NCBI RefSeq assembly: GCF_001949125.1
Contig: NZ_MSTI01000022.1
Location: 5,001 to 18,202 of the forward strand
Direction: 5' to 3'
DNA length: 13,202 nt
Source of the DNA: Deinococcus marmoris
GTDB taxonomy: Bacteria; Deinococcota; Deinococci; Deinococcales; Deinococcaceae
Below the pieces are notes generated by a model that searched no databases, had not been told where the DNA came from, and worked only from the letters and a program-made list of their open reading frames with translations. Positions 7,045-13,202 of this stretch are shown one piece after another (positions within the stretch are counted from its first letter, which is position 1; each line of letters opens with the position of its first letter). A program made the translations under genes and the position numbers.

Positions 7045-8106
7045 ATGACCGACCCCTACGAACTTCTGGAGCAGCAAGAGGACATGGACTACGGCCCGGA
7101 GCGGGTGGCCGCCGCCGAGGAAGCGGTGCGCCTGGCTGACCTGAGCGGCGACGGGGAGGCCAGCTATGACGCCCGTATCGCCCTGGTCGAGGCGGCCACC
7201 ATGTCGGGGCAGGCCGAGAAGATGTTCCCGGCCTTCGCGTGGTGCCAGCATTACGCGGCGCAGCACCCGGACGAGGTGGACGACTTCACGTTGGCCTGGG
7301 ATCACAAATGGGTGCTGAGCGCGGCGCAACAGTTCCCGCAGTTTCCGCTGGGCCGTGTCCATGAGCTGCACGCCAGCTACGCGCAGTACGCCCGCAAGTT
7401 GGGAGCCGGGGCCAGCAGCATCCCGTATATGCAGATGCAACTGGCGATGCACACGGGCGATCACGCGGCGGCGCAGCGGGCCTTTACCGTGTGGCAGTTT
7501 GCCAAAGACGACCTGCTGAGCGACTGCTCGGCCTGCGAGGCACAGACCCACGCGGAATATCACCTGTTCATGGGCGATGACGCGGCCTGTCTCAAGCAGG
7601 GCCAGGCCATCCTGAAGAAGAGAATGGGCTGCGCGGAAATCCCGCACCTGACATACGGCACGCTGCTTCAGCCCCTGCTGCGTCAGGGTGAACATGAACT
7701 CGCTCTTGGGTACGCGGTCAAGGGCCGCAAGATGGTGGAGGGGAACCCGGATTTTCTTCGCACCCAGGCCGAACATCTGGAATTTCTGGCCCTCACGGAC
7801 CCGGCTGCCGGGCTGGACTGGTACGCCCGCCATCTGCCCTGGGCCGAGCAGAGCCGCGAGCGGCTTTCGCAGATGAACTACCAGGCGGCGTCCGCGTTGC
7901 TGTTCAGCAAGCTGGAGGGTGAGACGGTCACGCTGGCGCTTCCGCCTGAAGCCGAGGGCTGGCAGCAGGGCGGCGAGTACTCGGTCTCTGAGCGGCTGGT
8001 GTTGCATCTGAGCAAAGCACGCTCCCTGGCGGCGCAGTTCGACGGGCGCAACGGCACGCCCTATTACACCCAGAAGCTGGCGCAAACGCTGGGTGAAGGC
8101 GCTTGA
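7045..8106 (+). CDS. TPR-like helical repeat protein, paralogue 2, with conserved CxxC/H/C
   Basis: A 353-residue cytosolic helical protein, a tandem duplicate of the preceding gene. Shared blocks include SGQAEKMFPAFAWCQHYAAQHP (55-76), CSACEAQTHAEYHLF (161-175), a KKRMGCAEIP segment (191-200), EHLEFLALTDP (243-253) and GLDWYARHLPWAEQS (256-270). C161, C164, H173 and C196 keep exactly the spacing of the first copy (CxxC, then 8 residues, His, 22 residues, Cys). The paralogues have diverged well beyond a recent duplication, suggesting retained separate roles. The stop overlaps the start of the AlkA-type gene, so the two are co-translated. The TPR-like label rests on helix patterning, not a recognised consensus. 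I do not know its function. Confidence 0.8.
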   Translation: MTDPYELLEQQEDMDYGPERVAAAEEAVRLADLSGDGEASYDARIALVEAATMSGQAEKMFPAFAWCQHYAAQHPDEVDDFTLAWDHKWVLSAAQQFPQFPLGRVHELHASYAQYARKLGAGASSIPYMQMQLAMHTGDHAAAQRAFTVWQFAKDDLLSDCSACEAQTHAEYHLFMGDDAACLKQGQAILKKRMGCAEIPHLTYGTLLQPLLRQGEHELALGYAVKGRKMVEGNPDFLRTQAEHLEFLALTDPAAGLDWYARHLPWAEQSRERLSQMNYQAASALLFSKLEGETVTLALPPEAEGWQQGGEYSVSERLVLHLSKARSLAAQFDGRNGTPYYTQKLAQTLGEGA

Positions 8107-8738
8107 ATACGGGCGTGCCCATCCCAATGCCGCTGCTGCACCACGCCGACGCTACCGCGCACCTGAGCGGCGATCCCACCATGCAGGAGCTGATCGCCCG
8201 CAACGGAGATTTGCCAGTGCTGACGCCCACCCCCGATCCCTTCGCCACCCTGATCCGCAGCGTCAACGGTCAGCAACTCAGCGTGAAAGCTGCCGCCAGC
8301 ATCCACGCCCGCCTGCTGGAGCGTCTGGGCACGCTGGACGCCGGGACGCTTTTGCAAACCCCCGGCGACGATCTGCGTGCGGCTGGCCTGTCGTGGGCCA
8401 AGGTGAGGACCGTGACCGCCATTGCCGAGGCCGCCCACACTGGCACGGTGGATTTCGCCCACATCGCCACCCTGCCCGACGAGGCCGTGATTGCCGCGCT
8501 GGTTCCGCTTCCCGGCATAGGCCGCTGGACTGCCGAGATGTTTCTGATGTTTGCCCTGGCCCGCCCCGACGTGTTCAGCATCGGTGATCTGGCGCTGCGG
8601 CAGGGGCTGGCGCGGCTTTATCCCGATCAATCCACAGACGACGTGCTGGCCCTGTGGACGCCGTACCGCACGCTGGCCGCCCGCTACCTGTGGGCCGACA
8701 ACCACCGGGTCAAAGCGGGTGGAGCGCCGATTGGCTGA
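8103..8738 (+). CDS. DNA-3-methyladenine glycosylase II (AlkA-type, HhH-GPD)
   Basis: A 211-residue monofunctional base-excision glycosylase that removes alkylated purines such as 3-methyladenine. The helix-hairpin-helix LPGIGRWTAE (136-145) and the GPD loop with catalytic Asp in FSIGDLALR (D162) are intact, and SVNGQQLSVKAA (53-64) is the usual AlkA/HhH-GPD segment. It lacks the N-terminal beta domain of E. coli AlkA, like the compact AlkA proteins of Deinococcus. The start is uncertain: TTG 8103 overlaps the previous stop (TTGA) just behind GGTGAAGG (8092-8099), while GTG 8115 and ATG 8127 are in frame but lack a ribosome site. Coupling to the TPR-like gene suggests a common operon. It converges on the flavin reductase-like gene 11 bp away. 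Confidence 0.9.
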   Translation: MNTGVPIPMPLLHHADATAHLSGDPTMQELIARNGDLPVLTPTPDPFATLIRSVNGQQLSVKAAASIHARLLERLGTLDAGTLLQTPGDDLRAAGLSWAKVRTVTAIAEAAHTGTVDFAHIATLPDEAVIAALVPLPGIGRWTAEMFLMFALARPDVFSIGDLALRQGLARLYPDQSTDDVLALWTPYRTLAARYLWADNHRVKAGGAPIG

Positions 8739-8749
8739 CACGAAGCCTC

Positions 8750-9412
8750 TCAGTCTTCAGAGCTTTCCTGTTCCTGCCACTGGGCATAGGTCATCCGCTC
8801 AATCTCAAACCCGTCGTGCGTGCGCGTGTAGCCGCCGCGCCCACCCATGCGCCCGATCAGGTCCAGCGCGGCTGTATCCACGTAATGTTTTTCCTCGTCC
8901 AGAACGGCGTCGGCGCGCAGGCTCAGGCCGATGACGCGGCCCAGCACGATGCGGGTGTTGCCGATCTGAATCGTCTGGACTTCCACGCATTCCAGCGTGA
9001 CGGGGCTGGCCTGCACTCGGGGGACCGCGATTCTGACGCCGGGTTCCATCTGGATGTCCAGCTTCGTCGTCTCGGCCATGCCGTGCGGAAAATCGGTGGC
9101 CGTGTCGCTCATGACCTGGGCCAGTGCTGCGCTGACCAGATTCACGCTGAATTCGCTGCCGGACGGGATGTTCAGTGCCGTGTCCTTGGGCGTGCCGTCT
9201 GCGCGGTTGCCAGGGGCGAAGGCCACGATGGGCGGATCGGACCCCATCAGGCCGAAGAAGCTGTAGGGGGCCAGATTGGGGACGCCATCCGCGCCCCGCG
9301 TGCAGACCCAGGCAATCGGGCGCGGCACGACGGTGGCCGTCAGCAGCTTGTAGCGGGCGGAGTTGGGGAGTTCGGTCAGGTCAAAATGTTTGAAACCAGT
9401 GGGCAGGGCCAT
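8750..9412 (-). CDS. Flavin reductase-like, FMN-binding protein
   Basis: A 220-residue protein of the flavin reductase-like/split-barrel family, which binds FMN and may reduce flavin with NAD(P)H. The hallmark segment is VVPRPIAWVCT (28-38) followed by NLAPYSFFGLMGSDPPIVAF (46-65), with TALNI (78-82) and EFSVNLVS (87-94) in the usual order. This single-domain group (about 200 residues) often has unknown physiological substrates. ATG 9412 on the minus strand is preceded by TAGGGT at 9424-9419, 6 nt away, so the message may be leaderless; GGGTGGGG overlaps as a possible weak ribosome site. It is divergent from xseB across only 34 bp. Confidence 0.88.
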   Translation of the reverse strand: MALPTGFKHFDLTELPNSARYKLLTATVVPRPIAWVCTRGADGVPNLAPYSFFGLMGSDPPIVAFAPGNRADGTPKDTALNIPSGSEFSVNLVSAALAQVMSDTATDFPHGMAETTKLDIQMEPGVRIAVPRVQASPVTLECVEVQTIQIGNTRIVLGRVIGLSLRADAVLDEEKHYVDTAALDLIGRMGGRGGYTRTHDGFEIERMTYAQWQEQESSED

Positions 9413-9418
9413 TGCCCC

Positions 9419-9438
9419 ACCCTAGCGGGCGCTAGCAT
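9419..9438. promoter_or_regulatory. Compact divergent promoter with palindrome
   Basis: Between the start codons at 9412 (minus) and 9447 (plus) lie two -10-like boxes back to back: TAGGGT read leftwards (9424-9419) and TAGCAT read rightwards (9433-9438). A perfect palindrome, CTAGCG-GG-CGCTAG (9422-9435), sits across both. No Shine-Dalgarno fits xseB. Confidence 0.45.
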
Positions 9439-9446
9439 GGCAGGCC

Positions 9447-9671
9447 ATGAGCGCCGATACACAGACCTCCTACCGCGACGCCTATGCCCGCCTGTCGCGG
9501 ATTGCCGCCGAGCTGGAAACGGGCGAGGCCGATCTGGACCGCGTGCTGCCGCTGCTGGAGGAGGCCCGCGAAGCCTACGCGCAGTGCCGTGAGCGCATTG
9601 AGGCTGTGCGTGCCGTGCTGGCCGGGGACTGGGCCGATGGGGGAGAAGTGGACGTGGAAGACGAGGAGTAA
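9447..9671 (+). CDS. xseB: Exodeoxyribonuclease VII small subunit
   Basis: A 74-residue helical protein matching the small subunit of exonuclease VII, several copies of which bind each large subunit (XseA) to form the single-strand-specific nuclease. The core SYRDAYARLSRIAAELETGEADLDRVLPLLEEA (8-40) has the family pattern LxxIxxxLExGExxLDxxLxLxEEx, followed by a second helix with CRERIEAV (47-54) and an acidic tail (DVEDEE). Length is normal. No xseA is visible nearby, although the two are often adjacent in other bacteria. The ATG lies 8 nt after TAGCAT, so translation is probably leaderless. Confidence 0.9.
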   Translation: MSADTQTSYRDAYARLSRIAAELETGEADLDRVLPLLEEAREAYAQCRERIEAVRAVLAGDWADGGEVDVEDEE

Positions 9672-9716
9672 AAGCGAAGCCTCTCACGCTGCACTTTTCT
9701 TCCCGTCAAACGCGCT

Positions 9717-9722
9717 TAAACT
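9717..9722 (+). promoter_or_regulatory. Putative -10 box of the helicase gene
   Basis: TAAACT fits TAnnnT and is 8 nt before ATG 9731, the same spacing as at xseB. No ribosome site is visible. This suggests the helicase has its own leaderless promoter rather than depending on xseB. Confidence 0.4.
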
Positions 9723-9730
9723 AGGCCCCG

Positions 9731-12352
9731 ATGCTGCCCGCCCGTTCCCCGTTCGCCCGCCTGGAGGGGTTTCTGCGCGACACCCTGGGCGGCGGCGCGA
9801 CGCGGCTGCACGAGGAAGAGGCCGCCCCCGCCCGCACCGTAGACGCGACAGAACTGGGCTGGTCTGCGGGCGTGGCGCGCGGCTTCGGCTTTGGTCAGGT
9901 CTACGCCCATCAGGCGGAAACGTACAAGCTGATGCGCGAGGGCAAACACGTTATCGTGACCACGCCGACGGCCAGCGGCAAGACCGGGGCCTTCTTTCCA
10001 GCGGTATTTGATCGGCTGGAACGCGATCCACAGGCCACTGCCCTCTTCGTCTACCCCCTCGTAGCATTGGGGCAGGATCAGCGCGACAAGCTGCTGGCCT
10101 TCAAGGAAAAGGGTGGCTTCGGCTGGGACATCGGCGCATTTCAGACCAGCGCACAGGCCGCCGACGCCTTTGCGGACGGCGTGCGGATGGTCACGGCCAC
10201 CCCCGACAAACTGCACTGGTCCCTCACGCATCCCCGCGTGCGCGAGTTCCTGAAGAATCTCTCCTTTATCGTGCTGGACGAGGCCCATACCTACCGGGGC
10301 GGCTTCGGCTCGGAGGTGGCCGGGATGCTGCGCCGCCTGCTGGAGCTGTCGCGGGCTTTGGGGGCCAATCCGCAGGTGGTGCTGAGTACCGCCACGATTG
10401 GCAACCCCGCCGAATTTGCCCGCGAACTGATCGGCGTGGACGCGGTGGAAGTCTCGGAATCCGGGGCGGCCAAACCCGGAAAACGCTTTTACCTGGCCGA
10501 TCACCGGGGGCAGCCGCGCCGCTTCTGGAATGCCGTGATGGACGCCAGCGTGCGCTATGACCTGAAGGTGCTGGCTTTCTTCCGGGGCCGCAGCCGGGCC
10601 GCGCGGCTGTATGGCACGTACCGCACGCAGCCGCAGTATGCCAAGCGCGCCCACCTGTACATGGCCGGAACCAGTGACCGCGAGGGCCGCCTGACCGAGT
10701 TCCGCCGCGCGGGCAGCGGCGTGATGTTCGCCACCAACGCGCTGGAGGCCGGGGTGGACATCGGGGATCTGGAAGTGGTCATCATTGACGGCTATCCGGG
10801 TTCTCGCATGGCCTTCCGGCAGATGGCGGGCCGTGCCGGGCGAATCGCGCCGGGGCTGGTGCTGTACCTGCCCGCGCTGAACGAACAGGGCGTGCCGCAA
10901 CCCGCCGACGCCTTTTACAGCAACTCCGGCAACTTTCTGGAACTGCTGACCGGCCCGATAGAAAAGGCGGTGGTGGAGGCGGCCAATCCCTACCTCTCGC
11001 CCCGGCACCGCGCCCGCCAGAACGATGAATACTACGCGGCGGGTCTGGCAAGTCTTCACCCCGCCGCCGTGGAGACGCAGAAATACTGGAACCTGCGTGG
11101 CGAGGGCAGTCTAAAATACGCCGTGGTGGAGGCTGCCGACTGGGAAAAGCTGGGGCCAAAGGCGCTGGACGCTCCGCTGGAATCGCCCAGCCAGCATTAC
11201 GCCCTGACCGAGAAGCACGAGGGCGCGGTCTTCACGCTGGATGGCCAGGGCTACAAGGTGCTGCGCTGGGAGAAGCACCCCGCCGGAACCGCGATTGTGG
11301 TGGAGCGCTTCAGCGCTGAGAACCTGTTCACGCGCGGGTTGTACAGCATCGAGGTCACGCCGGGGCAGATGACGCCGTGGCAGCGGCGCGGGCCTCTGGC
11401 GTACCGGCACGGCGAGGTCAGCATTCGCCGCCGCTACACCGGCTACCAGATGCTGCGGCAGGTCTTTGAGCGCGTGTGCGTGGGCTGTGACCGCGATCCC
11501 GGCCCCGCCGAACGCACCTGCGCCCGCTGCGGGGGCCGCATTCAGGACCGGATGCAGGACCACAAGCTCTCCGAACACCTGTACGACGCGCCCACCGAGC
11601 TGGCCCCCTTCCGCACCAGCGCGCTGGAAATCGGCCTTGACCCGCGCGCCACCGAGCGGCCCAGCGCCGTGGCCCACACTCTCAAGCACCTGCTGCAAAA
11701 GGTCACGCCGGAGCGAGTGGCCTGCGACGAGAACGATCTGGCGGGCGCGTTCCGAGAGGGCCACGACGCCTATTTCTTTCTCTATGACGACTGGCTGGGC
11801 GGTCTGGGCGTGTCGCGCCGCGCCTACGAGCAACTGGACGATCTGCTGGTCCGCGCGTTGGCGCTGTGTTCTAAGACGTGCTGCAAGAACGCGGAGGGGT
11901 GTTACGAATGTATCGCTGTCTCGCGCTGCTACTCGCCGTACCTGCCCAGCGGGGAGCGCCGCCCCACGGATAAGCACGCCACCAAGTTGTTTCTGGAAAC
12001 CCTGCTGGGCGTGCAGGCCGCGCCGGAAGCGGAAGCCGCCGCCCCCGAACCTGTTCCCGAACTGGCTCCGTCGTGGCCCCTCCAGGCGCGGGAACTGCTG
12101 GATTTGCATGGCCTGTCCCTGCCCGAAGTCAGCGCGCGCCTCGGCATTCCCAGCCGCGAGTTGCAACGCGCGGTCAGCAGCACCCAGCCGCTCCGCCTGC
12201 ACCACGCCAAATTCGGTGACGGCGTGTTCATGGGCGGCTTCCATCAGGGCGACAAACGGGAAGTGCTGGTCTATTTCCCAGGCGTGGGGCAAAAGAGGTT
12301 GCTGCTGAAGTTCGCGGGGTTGACTGTGATTGAGCGTGTGCCAGTAGGGTAA
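9731..12352 (+). CDS. DEAD/DEAH helicase with DUF1998, MrfA/YprA-like, with HTH-like and UvrD-type C-terminal tail
   Basis: An 873-residue superfamily 2 helicase. Visible motifs: Q-like YAHQAE (58-63), Walker A TPTASGKT (78-85), DEAH (183-186), STAT (219-222), TNALEAGVDIGDLEVVI (335-351) and QMAGRAGR (364-371). A CxxC-x10-CxxC zinc ribbon (C583, C586, C597, C600) precedes the DUF1998 cysteine cluster (C713, C717, C718, C724, C727, C733). This is the layout of B. subtilis MrfA (YprA), a mitomycin C repair helicase. Beyond the usual end lie an HTH-like stretch (about 790-815, LSLPEVSARLGIPSRELQRA) and residues 824-868 with HHAKFGDG, VLVYFPG-GQKRLLLKFAGL, closely resembling the C-terminal Tudor-like domain of UvrD/PcrA. 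No MrfB-like nuclease gene is adjacent. Its stop is 1 nt from that of the minus-strand neighbour. Confidence 0.92.
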   Translation: MLPARSPFARLEGFLRDTLGGGATRLHEEEAAPARTVDATELGWSAGVARGFGFGQVYAHQAETYKLMREGKHVIVTTPTASGKTGAFFPAVFDRLERDPQATALFVYPLVALGQDQRDKLLAFKEKGGFGWDIGAFQTSAQAADAFADGVRMVTATPDKLHWSLTHPRVREFLKNLSFIVLDEAHTYRGGFGSEVAGMLRRLLELSRALGANPQVVLSTATIGNPAEFARELIGVDAVEVSESGAAKPGKRFYLADHRGQPRRFWNAVMDASVRYDLKVLAFFRGRSRAARLYGTYRTQPQYAKRAHLYMAGTSDREGRLTEFRRAGSGVMFATNALEAGVDIGDLEVVIIDGYPGSRMAFRQMAGRAGRIAPGLVLYLPALNEQGVPQPADAFYSNSGNFLELLTGPIEKAVVEAANPYLSPRHRARQNDEYYAAGLASLHPAAVETQKYWNLRGEGSLKYAVVEAADWEKLGPKALDAPLESPSQHYALTEKHEGAVFTLDGQGYKVLRWEKHPAGTAIVVERFSAENLFTRGLYSIEVTPGQMTPWQRRGPLAYRHGEVSIRRRYTGYQMLRQVFERVCVGCDRDPGPAERTCARCGGRIQDRMQDHKLSEHLYDAPTELAPFRTSALEIGLDPRATERPSAVAHTLKHLLQKVTPERVACDENDLAGAFREGHDAYFFLYDDWLGGLGVSRRAYEQLDDLLVRALALCSKTCCKNAEGCYECIAVSRCYSPYLPSGERRPTDKHATKLFLETLLGVQAAPEAEAAAPEPVPELAPSWPLQARELLDLHGLSLPEVSARLGIPSRELQRAVSSTQPLRLHHAKFGDGVFMGGFHQGDKREVLVYFPGVGQKRLLLKFAGLTVIERVPVG

Positions 12353-12353
12353 T

Positions 12354-12572
12354 TCAGCCTGCTCGTTTGTCGGATACACGCGTCTCGTCTTCAGATTGCG
12401 AAGCCACCACTTTCACACTGACCAGACCTTCCAACATTCTGTCCAGTTCAGGGTCACCGCGCTGTCCCTCGGCCCAGAGTTCTGGCGAGAGCTGATGCCC
12501 GTTCCAGAAGGCATTTTCTTCATTATGGCTGTCGAATTCGGGAATGTCTTCCATACGCGTGATGACTTTCAT
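12354..12572 (-). CDS. Small antitoxin-like hypothetical protein
   Basis: A 72-residue acidic protein. The opening MKVITRMEDIPEF followed by DSHNEENAFWNGHQLSPELW (14-33) resembles small proteins with an IP-F-s-E-EE-x-FW-x-H pattern, many of which are annotated as CopG/BrnA-type antitoxins; the ribbon-helix-helix part of those is not evident here. ATG 12572 is chosen because this pattern starts there; the frame continues upstream to 12671, but that part is antisense to the transposase start. Base composition is visibly less GC-rich than its neighbours. No toxin gene is visible; an insertion sequence begins directly upstream, so a promoter or partner gene may have been separated from it. Function unproven. 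Confidence 0.55.
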   Translation of the reverse strand: MKVITRMEDIPEFDSHNEENAFWNGHQLSPELWAEGQRGDPELDRMLEGLVSVKVVASQSEDETRVSDKRAG

Positions 12573-12613
12573 AGGGCTTACGCGAAACTGGGCAAGTCTG
12601 AAATTCTGGGCTG

Positions 12614-13202
12614 GTGGGAAGACCTCGAAAAGTCGGGCGGCAACGGTACTGCGAGTTTTTGGCTGCAACACAGATCAATCGGACACAAACCTATTTTGCC
12701 AACCACGTCGATGATTTTGCTCATGACGCCGTTCAGCGCTACCTGAAAGGTGACTGTTTAACGGCAGCGGAGGTGTGGACGCAGGTGCGTCCACACGTCA
12801 AATTGAGCGACAAGGGTTACATCATCTTCGACGACAGCGTGATGGACAAGCGCCATTCACGCCGCATGGCGCTGGTTCGAAGGCAGTGGAGTGGGAACGA
12901 GAAACGAACCATCCGAGGGATGGGCGTCGTCACCTGTGTGTACGTCAATCCTGAAACCCGCGAATTCTGGATCATCGACTACCGCATTTATGCGCCGGAC
13001 GACGATGGAAAAAGCAAAGTCGATCACGTCCTGGACATGCTTCGCCGCCTCTTTGAAAAAGAGGCCCGTCAAGAACTCCGCTTCCGGTGCGTGCTGATGG
13101 ACACCTGGTATGCCGTCACGACGATCATGTTACGAATTCTTCGTGGTGGAAAGTATTTCTGCTGTCCTGTGAAGGGAAATCGCACGCTATACATCTCCGA
13201 TG
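12614..13202 (+). CDS. DDE transposase, IS701/IS4-like (3' truncated by window edge)
   Basis: The first 196 or so residues of a DDE-type transposase, open to the right edge. The frame begins after a TGA at 12599-12601; GTG 12614 gives an N-terminus MGRPRKVGRQRYCEFLAA, which fits the remembered start of this family (small basic segment, then YCxFL). Recognisable blocks: QINRTQTYFANHVDDF, GYIIFDDSVMDKRHSR with the first catalytic Asp (nt about 12830), RQWSGNEKRTIRGMGVVTCVYVNP, FWIIDYRIYAPDDDGKSKVDHV, and LMDTWYA with the second Asp (nt about 13100). The third acidic residue would be beyond the window. No frameshift is seen in this part, so the element could be intact. IS701-like is my best family guess; IS4 superfamily is safer. 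Confidence 0.8.
   Translation, partial: MGRPRKVGRQRYCEFLAATQINRTQTYFANHVDDFAHDAVQRYLKGDCLTAAEVWTQVRPHVKLSDKGYIIFDDSVMDKRHSRRMALVRRQWSGNEKRTIRGMGVVTCVYVNPETREFWIIDYRIYAPDDDGKSKVDHVLDMLRRLFEKEARQELRFRCVLMDTWYAVTTIMLRILRGGKYFCCPVKGNRTLYISD
12773..12796. repeat. Perfect hairpin inside the transposase gene
   Basis: GTGTGGACGCA (12773-12783), 2-nt spacer, TGCGTCCACAC (12786-12796): a perfect 11-bp inverted repeat in the early transposase coding region (encoding VWTQVRPH). As mRNA it would form a very stable hairpin. Confidence 0.6.

Larger units (their letters stand above)
12573..13202 (+). mobile_element. Insertion sequence, left part (right end beyond window)
   Basis: The transposase gene and its short upstream region belong to an insertion sequence whose left end must lie between the antitoxin-like start (12572) and the transposase start (12614). 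The stretch from 12573, AGGGCTTACGCGAAACTGGG, could contain the terminal repeat, but the partner end and target duplication are outside the window, so the boundary is approximate. GC content falls clearly below that of the chromosomal genes. Confidence 0.6.

Noticed and set aside
5832..8127. Long minus-strand open frames opposite the two TPR-like genes
   Set aside because: Plus-strand products are paralogous to one another with conserved motifs and ribosome sites; the minus frames arise from codon bias.
8742..9686. Repeated GAAGCCTCTCA at 8742-8752 and 9676-9686
   Set aside because: An 11-nt identity in two gene ends with differing flanks; could be chance or a scrap of a repeat, too little to call.
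9716..12379. Long minus-strand open frames opposite the helicase
   Set aside because: The helicase motifs fix the coding strand; the minus products look like low-complexity shadow translations.
12396..12746. Plus-strand open frame of 116 codons crossing the antitoxin-like gene and transposase start
   Set aside because: It spans two better-supported genes and an IS boundary in another frame, with no family resemblance.

Overview
The window looks like a piece of a Deinococcus (or close Deinococcota) chromosome. The coding regions are very GC-rich, genes are tightly packed, and several genes have a TAnnnT -10 box 6-8 nt before the ATG with no Shine-Dalgarno, the leaderless start style common in that group. 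The protein content (AlkA-type glycosylase, XseB, a DUF1998 helicase, Nudix, a non-HtpG HSP90-family ATPase) also fits. The species assignment is inferred from composition and remembered families, not from a search.

Layout. (1) 1-1887: the 3' part of a type III-like beta-class DNA methyltransferase, overlapping by 10 bp a small PD-(D/E)XK-like protein; together they look like part of a restriction-modification locus entering from the left. (2) 1947-3076: a Nudix hydrolase and an SDR oxidoreductase that overlap and are probably co-translated, ended by a strong bidirectional terminator at 3098-3131. (3) 3161-3646, minus strand: a secreted YbaY/YscW-domain protein, divergent from the next block. 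(4) 3842-8738: a likely functional unit of an HSP90-family ATPase, two tandem paralogous TPR-like helical proteins with a conserved Cys/His pattern, and an AlkA-type DNA glycosylase whose start overlaps the stop of the second paralogue. An inverted repeat brackets the HSP90 promoter; its arms match the half-sites of the Deinococcus radiation/desiccation response motif, but in everted order. (5) 8750-9671: a flavin reductase-like protein (minus) and the small subunit of exonuclease VII (plus), fired from a 34-bp divergent promoter region. (6) 9731-12352: an MrfA/YprA-like DEAD/DEAH helicase with a DUF1998 cysteine cluster and an apparently appended HTH-like segment plus a UvrD/PcrA-type C-terminal Tudor-like tail. 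(7) 12354-13202: a small, less GC-rich antitoxin-like gene (minus) and the start of a DDE transposase (plus) that runs off the right edge, so an insertion sequence begins at about 12573-12613.

The theme is genome maintenance and stress: DNA modification, base excision (AlkA), exonuclease VII, a repair helicase, nucleotide hygiene (Nudix) and a chaperone. The two most interesting items are the HSP90-TPR-TPR-AlkA unit with its promoter-bracketing inverted repeat, and the DUF1998 helicase with a UvrD-like tail, which suggests recruitment to RNA polymerase. No tRNA, rRNA or CRISPR array was seen.
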